This document shows, piece by piece, positions 1 through 4,601 of a DNA stretch of 8,727 nucleotides. Source of the stretch: an uncultured Clostridia bacterium (GTDB taxonomy: Bacteria; Bacillota; Clostridia; Oscillospirales; CAG-272). Position 1 is the first letter of the stretch, and every line of letters starts with the position of its first letter. The stretch lies in the NCBI GenBank assembly GCA_947627815.1, contig CANQXN010000069.1, forward strand, positions 1-8,727. The letters run 5' to 3'. The notes beneath the pieces were generated by a model. The model was not told where the DNA came from. It saw nothing but the letters and a program-made list of their open reading frames with translations, and did no database searches. The position numbers and the translations under genes were made by a program.

Positions 1-309
1 GACAGGGCGGTGACGGCGGCCCTCAGCGGCGGGTGCGAGGCCATGGTGTGCATGGACAACATAGTCTGCGACATGGTGATGCAGACGCTTGCCGCCCACG
101 GGGTGGCCATACCGGAGGAGGTCCGGGTGGCGTGCCTCTATGACAGCGTCATCGTGGGGCGCATGGAGCCGCCGGTGACGGCGGTGCGCTTTGACGGCGT
201 GAAGCTGGGCAGCGAGGCGTGCCGGCAGGTGATAAATATAATCGAGGGGAAAAAGGCCGAGAGCGTGATCGTGCCGGATTTTGAGATAATCATCCGGAAA
301 AGCACCTGA
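1..309 (+). CDS. LacI/GalR-family transcriptional regulator, C-terminal fragment (5' end outside window)
   Basis: The reading frame is open from base 1 and ends at a TGA, giving 102 residues of a protein that begins upstream. It matches the last part of the sugar-binding domain of LacI/GalR repressors: a CMDN segment, then a helix followed by GVAIPEEVRVACLYDS, then PPVTAVRFD, then LGSEACRQVINIIEG, and finally IIIRKST, the usual family ending (R-x-S-T). The helix-turn-helix half is not in the window, so DNA specificity cannot be read. It is codirectional with the sugar-uptake genes and lies about 160 bases upstream of their promoter. Two LacI-type operator-like sites overlap the start of that transcript, so it is probably the local repressor, analogous in position and family to GanR of Bacillus subtilis. 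The inducer would be a galacto-oligosaccharide or galactobiose; that is inference. No U-tract terminator is visible after the stop. Confidence 0.9.
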   Translation, partial: DRAVTAALSGGCEAMVCMDNIVCDMVMQTLAAHGVAIPEEVRVACLYDSVIVGRMEPPVTAVRFDGVKLGSEACRQVINIIEGKKAESVIVPDFEIIIRKST

Positions 310-471
310 TTTGAGCCGAATATTGCCAAAAAATCGACAAATCCTGCCCGAATCTAGCCAAAAATCCCGGCGATTTTCCGCCCGGTGATATGAATATAAC
401 TAATTATTGTGCGCCATGCAACTTGGCAAAATGACAAAAAATCAACCCTCCGAATTGTACAATGTGTAGAA
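310..471 (+). other. AT-rich non-coding region upstream of the transporter promoter
   Basis: This stretch is much richer in A and T than the genes around it and carries no convincing gene. Four similar words occur in and just beyond it: TTGCCAAAAAATCG (323-336), TAGCCAAAAATCCC (355-368), ATGACAAAAAATCA (431-444) and TTGACAAAAATCGG (472-485, which contains the -35 box). The first two belong to a longer imperfect direct repeat (316-335 and 348-366), both beginning CCGAAT. CCGAAT occurs again at 450-455. A perfect 10-bp palindrome, ATTGTACAAT, lies at 454-463, nine bases upstream of the -35 box. These could be activator sites, curved A-tract DNA or chance in AT-rich sequence. I see no clear intrinsic terminator for the regulator gene and no good match to the CcpA cre consensus. 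Confidence 0.5.
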
Positions 472-500
472 TTGACAAAAATCGGGTGGGCTGTTATACT
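472..500 (+). promoter_or_regulatory. sigma-A promoter for the sugar-uptake operon
   Basis: A perfect -35 box TTGACA (472-477) is followed by a 17-base spacer and a -10 box TATACT (495-500). The -10 is preceded by TG at 492-493, giving an extended -10 (TGTTATACT). Transcription would start near 506-508, leaving a leader of about 150 bases before the binding-protein ATG at 659. The near-consensus match suggests a strong promoter that needs repression, which fits the operator-like sites directly downstream. Confidence 0.88.
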
Positions 501-512
501 ATTTCTGTACGA

Positions 513-524
513 GCAACCGGCTGC
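513..524 (+). promoter_or_regulatory. LacI-type operator-like site 1
   Basis: GCAACCGGCTGC is an almost perfect palindrome with a central CG step, resembling the CAA-n-CG-n-TTG core recognised by many LacI/GalR repressors. It lies at about +6 to +17 of the predicted transcript, where a bound repressor would block initiation or clearance. It abuts a second copy. That it binds the regulator encoded at the left edge is inferred from position and family. Confidence 0.6.
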
Positions 525-536
525 GCAATCGGTTGA
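525..536 (+). promoter_or_regulatory. LacI-type operator-like site 2
   Basis: GCAATCGGTTGA contains CAATCGGTTG, a full match to the CAA-n-CG-n-TTG pattern of LacI-family operators. It follows site 1 with no gap, so the two centres are 12 bases apart, roughly one helical turn. The pair also forms a larger interrupted palindrome centred on TGCGCA (522-527), with outer arms CAACCG (514-519) and CGGTTG (530-535). One extended site or two sites bound side by side are both possible. Confidence 0.62.
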
Positions 537-538
537 CC

Positions 539-557
539 AAAAAGGCGTCGCCTTTTT
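539..557 (+). other. leader stem-loop 1 (A/U-rich, terminator-like)
   Basis: AAAAAGGC (539-546) can pair with GCCTTTTT (550-557) around a three-base loop. Only three pairs are G-C, and the run of T forms the 3' arm with one further T and then a CTTCTTCC tract. It resembles a weak intrinsic terminator or attenuator but is probably not efficient alone. It directly follows the operator pair and touches the next hairpin. Confidence 0.4.
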
Positions 558-580
558 TCTTCTTCCATACGGAAGAAGAA
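557..580 (+). other. leader stem-loop 2, perfect 10-bp hairpin
   Basis: TTCTTCTTCC (557-566) is perfectly complementary to GGAAGAAGAA (571-580) with the loop ATAC. It lies in the leader of the binding-protein mRNA, about 80 bases before the start codon. It may stabilise the transcript. Its pyrimidine arm can instead pair with the ribosome-binding site at 645-657, so it may also influence translation. No known riboswitch class was recognised. Confidence 0.6.
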
Positions 581-643
581 TGATATTTGATCAACAGGTG
601 CGGGAGAGTATCCGGACCTTTTGATAAATCGAACAAAAAATTT

Positions 644-650
644 AAGGAGG
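644..650 (+). promoter_or_regulatory. Shine-Dalgarno site that fixes the binding-protein start
   Basis: AAGGAGG lies eight bases before ATG 659. This, and the lipoprotein signal peptide that starts there, decides against the in-frame ATG at 587, which would add 24 residues encoded by leader RNA. Confidence 0.92.
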
Positions 651-658
651 AAAAAAGA

Positions 659-2017
659 ATGAAAAAGTTGCTTGTTATGCTGCTTTGCCTGACCATGGTC
701 CTGTCATTGGTGGCCTGCGGCGGCAACGGCGACGGCAAGGAGTCCAATCCCCTCGCCGGCAGTGACGGCACAAATCCCCCTGAGACTCAGGGCGCTCAGA
801 ATCCCCCTGAGACTCAGGGCGCTCAGAATCCCCCCGCCAGCGGAGATACAATCTCCCTGACCATGTGGGGCGCCGAGGAGGACCAGACGCTCCTCACCGA
901 GCTCATCGAGGACTTCAAGGCCGCTTATCCCGACCAGAAGTTCGACATCCAGCTTGGCGTTGAGTCCGAGGCCACCGCGAAGGACACCGTCCTCACCGAC
1001 CCCCAGGCCGCGGCCGATGTGTACGCCTTCGCGTCCGACCAGCTCCCCGCTTTGGCTGACGCCGGCGCCATTTTGGACCTTTCCACTGTGGAGCCCGCCC
1101 TCCAGTCCTTGGCCGGCAAGACCATTGCCGATATCCAGGCCGCCAACACTCAGGCCTACAACGATCTTGCCACCTACAACGGAAAGTATTACGCCTTCCC
1201 CTCCGTGGCCGACGGTTGGTTCATGTTCTATGACGGCAACGTCCTCAGTGAGGACGACGTAAAGGATTGGGATACCATGATGAAGGCTTGCGAGGCCGCC
1301 GGCAAGAAGGTCGGCTTTACCTTCTGCTCCGGCTGGTATAACGCCTGCCTCTTCTACGGCGCGGGCTTCAACACCACCCTCAACGCCGACGGCACTACCT
1401 CTTGCGACTTCAACGGCACCTCCTCCAAGGGAGTTAAGGGCGTTGACGTTGTGAAGTACATGCAGAACCTTGCCTCCAGCTCCGCCATGATGGCCCTTCC
1501 CGAGGGCGGTACCTCTGCGGCCTTCACCGGCGGCGAGTGCGCTGTCATCTTCTCCGGCTGCTGGGATTCCAGCGCGGCTCAGAAAGCTTGGGGCGACAAT
1601 TACGCCGCCGCTCCCCTGCCCAGCTTCACCATCAACGGCACGTCCTACGCCGCCGCCCCTGTCAAGAGTTGCAAGATGGTCGGCGTGAACCCCTTCTCCA
1701 AGCAGACCGGCTGGGCCACCCTGCTTGCCGAGTTCATCACCAACCAGCAGAGCCAGGTCAAGCGCTTTGAGCAGCGCGCCGCTGCTCCCACCAACATCGA
1801 GGCCGCCAAGGACCCCGCCGTCGCCGTCAATAAGGGCGTCGCGGCTCTGAACGCTCAGGCCTCCACCGCCATCATTCAGTCCGTCGGCGGCAACTACTGG
1901 GCTCCCGCCGCCTCCTTCGGCGAGCAGATCGCCCAGGGCACCATCGGCTCCGATGACGCCGCTATCCAGACCGCTCTTGACGACATGGTCACCGGCGTGA
2001 CCGCCCCCGTTGCCTAA
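659..2017 (+). CDS. sugar ABC transporter, lipoprotein solute-binding protein (probable galacto-oligosaccharide binding, GanS/MalE-like)
   Basis: This is the extracellular receptor of a family 1-type sugar importer, 452 residues. Residues 1-20 form a lipoprotein signal: MKK, a hydrophobic stretch, then lipobox LVAC with Cys20 as the lipid anchor. Residues 21-61 are a flexible, low-complexity linker with two exact copies of NPPETQGAQ (39-47, 48-56). The binding domain starts near residue 64 with TISLTMWG, the usual first strand of MalE-like proteins. NGKYYAFPSVADGWFMFYD (174-192) is the typical hinge/ligand region, and EFITNQQSQ (358-366) is typical of the C-terminal lobe. Seven cysteines lie in the mature domain, unusual for an exported protein. 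It heads the operon and is followed by a stable hairpin and the two permeases. It has no ATA isoleucine codons, unlike the downstream genes, which suggests high expression. Substrate is inferred from the GH53 gene; maltodextrin cannot be excluded by sequence alone. Confidence 0.9.
   Translation: MKKLLVMLLCLTMVLSLVACGGNGDGKESNPLAGSDGTNPPETQGAQNPPETQGAQNPPASGDTISLTMWGAEEDQTLLTELIEDFKAAYPDQKFDIQLGVESEATAKDTVLTDPQAAADVYAFASDQLPALADAGAILDLSTVEPALQSLAGKTIADIQAANTQAYNDLATYNGKYYAFPSVADGWFMFYDGNVLSEDDVKDWDTMMKACEAAGKKVGFTFCSGWYNACLFYGAGFNTTLNADGTTSCDFNGTSSKGVKGVDVVKYMQNLASSSAMMALPEGGTSAAFTGGECAVIFSGCWDSSAAQKAWGDNYAAAPLPSFTINGTSYAAAPVKSCKMVGVNPFSKQTGWATLLAEFITNQQSQVKRFEQRAAAPTNIEAAKDPAVAVNKGVAALNAQASTAIIQSVGGNYWAPAASFGEQIAQGTIGSDDAAIQTALDDMVTGVTAPVA
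773..826 (+). repeat. 27-bp perfect tandem repeat (two copies) encoding the lipoprotein linker
   Basis: Two identical 27-base units (773-799 and 800-826) are followed by the first bases of a third (from 827). Each encodes NPPETQGAQ in frame. They fall in the linker between the lipid anchor and the sugar-binding domain, where length change is tolerated. The perfect identity at DNA level, including silent positions, points to recent duplication and probable copy-number variation between strains. Confidence 0.93.
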
Positions 2018-2050
2018 GATAGTCTACATAGCTTTATAAACGCGACTTTC

Positions 2051-2078
2051 GGCCCCGGACCTTCGCGGGTCCGGGGCC
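2051..2078 (+). other. very stable G-C hairpin between binding-protein and permease genes
   Basis: GGCCCCGGACC (2051-2061) pairs perfectly with GGTCCGGGGCC (2068-2078) around a six-base loop. No T-tract follows, so it is unlikely to be an efficient intrinsic terminator. It lies 33 bases after the binding-protein stop and 64 bases before the first permease ATG. In E. coli the malE-malF intergenic palindromes protect the malE message and help give excess binding protein; a similar role is a reasonable inference here. Confidence 0.78.
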
Positions 2079-2142
2079 AAACGATTTAGTGCATCTACCG
2101 GGCGCGCGGCCCGGATGCAATATAAGAAAAAGGGGGAGCCAC

Positions 2143-3588
2143 ATGAGCAAAATAACCTCAGCGATCGGCGGCTTCTTCGGTGCTATCGGCAGGTATTTCG
2201 CCGATTTCGGAAAAGCGATGGCGAAGGGAGATATATTCGTCAAACTTTCCCTTATCTGGTGGGGCGCCGGCTATATCGCCAGGAAGCAATACGTCAAGGG
2301 CATAATAATGACCCTTCTGGAGGCCGGAATAATCCTGTTCTCCATCTTCTTCGCGCCTCAGTACGTCAGCAAATTCGGTACGTTGGGAACAGTGCAGTTT
2401 GAACAGGTGTTCGACGTCAACACCATGCAGATGGTGCCCAATGACTACGACCACTCATTCCTTATACTGCTTTTCTCGCTGTTCTGCTTCGTGGTATGGA
2501 CCGTGACGTTCTTTATCTGCATCTCCGTTGTGAAGAACGCGTACAGGCTCCAGCTTCGGGCACAGTCCGGCGGCCACATCAACAGCTTCAAGGACGACAT
2601 CGCCGACTACTTCGACAAGAAGTTCCATGTCACCCTCCTGAGCCTGCCTGTGCTCGGCATCGTGATATTCACCGTTATACCCATTCTGCTCCTGGTTTTC
2701 GTGGCTTTCACGAATTACGACCAGTATCACATGCCCCCGGCGGCACTGTTTACATGGGTGGGCTTTGATAACTTCAAGAGCCTCTTTACCTCCGGCGGCC
2801 TGACGGTCTCCTTCAGCTACGCCTTCGGACGTATCCTCGGGTGGACGCTGGTCTGGGCGTTCTTCGCCACCTTCACCACCTACTTCGGCGGCATCCTCAT
2901 GTCGCTCCTCTTAAACTCCAAAAAGACCGTGGTGCCCAAGCTGTGGCGGCTTTTGCTGGTCATCACCATCGCGGTGCCCCAGTTCGTGTCGCTCCTGCTG
3001 GTGCGCTACTTCTTCGCCAACAACGGTATCGTGAACACTATATGCCAGAATATAGGGCTCACGGGACTTTTGAGGAATTGGGGACTTATAAACACCACCT
3101 ATATCCCGTTCCTGACGGCGCCCATCTGGGCACACGTGACCATAATCATCATCAACATCTGGATAGGCGTGCCCTATCAGATGCTGGTGGCCACCGGTAT
3201 ATTGATGAACCTGCCCTCCGACCAGCTTGAGTCGGCGCGTATAGACGGCGCCAACAAGTTCCAGGTGTTCAGATACATCACCATGCCCTACATGTTCCAG
3301 GTCACGGCCCCCACGCTGGTCACCGATTTTGTGAAGAACATCAATAACTTCAACGTCATATTCCTTTTGACGGACGGAGTTTACACGACCACGAACCAGA
3401 TGATGGCCAACTCCCAGGCCAAGGAGACGGACCTGCTTATCACCTGGCTTTTCAACCTGACGCAGAATTACTATAACTACAAGATGGCCGCGGTCATCGG
3501 CATAGTCGTATTCCTCATCTGCGCCGTGTTCACACTGATAGCCTTCAACTTCCTCATCAGCGGCGACAAGGAAGGGGTGTATAATTAA
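2143..3588 (+). CDS. sugar ABC transporter permease, MalF/GanP-type
   Basis: This is one of two membrane subunits forming the import channel, 481 residues. ATG 2143 is chosen because an AAGGGGGAG site precedes it by four bases; an in-frame GTG at 2089 has no such site. The N-terminal section has a charged amphipathic part (about 17-51, including GDIFVKLSLIWWGAGYIARK), as in Firmicute MalF/GanP proteins. Membrane segments are expected near 52-71, 106-130, 164-190, 228-256, 267-290, 324-350, 386-408 and 446-472, the eight-helix MalF plan. The cytoplasmic EAA loop that docks on the ATPase is clear at about 362-382 (ESARIDGANKFQVFRYITMP). Its stop overlaps the next start by one base (TAATG), so the two permeases are translationally coupled. 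It is probably for beta-1,4-galacto-oligosaccharides, by comparison with the ganSPQ operon; maltodextrin is the alternative. Confidence 0.92.
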   Translation: MSKITSAIGGFFGAIGRYFADFGKAMAKGDIFVKLSLIWWGAGYIARKQYVKGIIMTLLEAGIILFSIFFAPQYVSKFGTLGTVQFEQVFDVNTMQMVPNDYDHSFLILLFSLFCFVVWTVTFFICISVVKNAYRLQLRAQSGGHINSFKDDIADYFDKKFHVTLLSLPVLGIVIFTVIPILLLVFVAFTNYDQYHMPPAALFTWVGFDNFKSLFTSGGLTVSFSYAFGRILGWTLVWAFFATFTTYFGGILMSLLLNSKKTVVPKLWRLLLVITIAVPQFVSLLLVRYFFANNGIVNTICQNIGLTGLLRNWGLINTTYIPFLTAPIWAHVTIIIINIWIGVPYQMLVATGILMNLPSDQLESARIDGANKFQVFRYITMPYMFQVTAPTLVTDFVKNINNFNVIFLLTDGVYTTTNQMMANSQAKETDLLITWLFNLTQNYYNYKMAAVIGIVVFLICAVFTLIAFNFLISGDKEGVYN

Positions 3589-4508
3589 TGAGTAACGAGA
3601 ACAGCGTCATGACCAAGGAGCCCGCAAAGGCCCCGGAGACAAAGGCCCCCAAGGCCCCCCGGAGGGGGCACCGGCTTGGCGGCTCCCGGGTGGGCCACAA
3701 CATCATAATCGCCATACTGTGCGTTATCTGGCTAATCCCCATCGTGTGGCTTGTGTGCATGTCCTTCTCCGCCGGAGACGGCATGTATGTGGCCTCTTTC
3801 TTCCCCAAGCAGTGGAGCGTCAGCCACTATGTGAAGCTTTTCCAGCCCGACACGGTGAACCAGTTCCCCAGATGGTTCCTGAACACCTTTAAGATAGCCG
3901 TGTTCAACTGCATCATCCAGACCTGCTTTGTGCTGATGGTGGCCTACGCCACGTCCTTCGGCAAGTTCAAGGCCAGAAAGCCCCTGATGAACGTGGCCGT
4001 CATGCTCAACCTCTTCCCGGGCGTGCTGACCATGATAGCCGTGTACTTCCTTCTGCGTGAGTTCGGCCTCACCAACAGCCACTTCGGACTTCTGCTGGTG
4101 TACTCGGCCTCCTCGGGACTTGGCTATCTCATCTGCAAGGGCTTCTTTGACACGGTGCCGAGGGCCCTTTGCGAGGCGGCGAGGATAGACGGGTGCAACG
4201 AGGCGAAGATATTCACCCGCATCGTCATACCCACCAGCCGCCCCATCATAGTCTACACCATCATCAACGCGTTCCTGGCCCCCTGGATGGACTTCGTATT
4301 CGCAAAGATGATCCTGAACGCCGGTATCTCCAGCCAGTACACCGTGGCCGTGGGCCTCTACGCCATGCTGGAGAAGAGCCTTATCAACAGCTACTTCACC
4401 ATCTTCTGCTGTGGCGGCATACTTGTCTCCATACCCATCGCCATACTCTTCTTCATCATGCAGAAGTTCTATGTTGAGGGCGTCACCGCCGGTTCCGTAA
4501 AAGGCTGA
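3588..4508 (+). CDS. sugar ABC transporter permease, MalG/GanQ-type
   Basis: This is the second membrane subunit, 306 residues. The start ATG shares its A with the TAA of the upstream permease and is served by AAGGAAGGGG (3568-3577). Residues 1-35 are a hydrophilic, Lys/Pro/Ala-rich cytoplasmic tail with several K-A-P repeats, longer than in many MalG proteins. Six membrane segments are expected, near 38-60, 101-124, 133-156, 166-184, 219-240 and 270-292. The EAA loop is at 195-215 (CEAARIDGCNEAKIFTRIVIP, one residue variable in the E-A-A core). The C-terminus VEGVTAGSVKG is characteristic of this subfamily. No ATPase gene follows, which fits Firmicute sugar importers that share an MsmX/MsmK-type ATPase encoded elsewhere. 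Confidence 0.92.
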   Translation: MSNENSVMTKEPAKAPETKAPKAPRRGHRLGGSRVGHNIIIAILCVIWLIPIVWLVCMSFSAGDGMYVASFFPKQWSVSHYVKLFQPDTVNQFPRWFLNTFKIAVFNCIIQTCFVLMVAYATSFGKFKARKPLMNVAVMLNLFPGVLTMIAVYFLLREFGLTNSHFGLLLVYSASSGLGYLICKGFFDTVPRALCEAARIDGCNEAKIFTRIVIPTSRPIIVYTIINAFLAPWMDFVFAKMILNAGISSQYTVAVGLYAMLEKSLINSYFTIFCCGGILVSIPIAILFFIMQKFYVEGVTAGSVKG

Positions 4509-4534
4509 TTTACATTCAGCGGCACATATGCTAA

Positions 4535-4570
4535 CTTAACTGGGGGAGGCTGTCGCCTCCCTCAGTTAAG
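4535..4570 (+). repeat. long intergenic inverted repeat (16-bp stem, 4-base loop)
   Basis: CTTAACTGGGGGAGGC (4535-4550) pairs with GCCTCCCTCAGTTAAG (4555-4570) across the loop TGTC, with a single G-U pair. It occupies a large part of the 93-base gap between the permease and the next gene. There is no T-tract, so it is not a standard terminator. The GGGGGAGGC / GCCTCCCTCAGT wording resembles dispersed palindromic repeats I associate with gut Clostridia, so an inserted small mobile palindrome is possible. It could also separate expression of the transporter from that of the enzymes. Confidence 0.75.
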
Positions 4571-4601
4571 ACTACGCCTCACCTGAGAGAGGAAGATTAT
4601 T

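Noticed and set aside
535..560. Functional intrinsic terminator in the leader
   Set aside because: The stem has just three G-C pairs and its T-run is used up in the stem, so I list it only as a weak terminator-like hairpin.
587..658. Longer start for the binding protein (ATG 587)
   Set aside because: It would read leader RNA, place a charged segment before the lipoprotein signal, and ignore the AAGGAGG site before ATG 659.
773..834. CRISPR-like repeats
   Set aside because: The repeats abut with no spacers and are in-frame coding sequence of a linker.
2089..2142. Longer start for the first permease (GTG 2089)
   Set aside because: No ribosome site precedes it; AAGGGGGAG precedes ATG 2143, and the added residues have no family resemblance.
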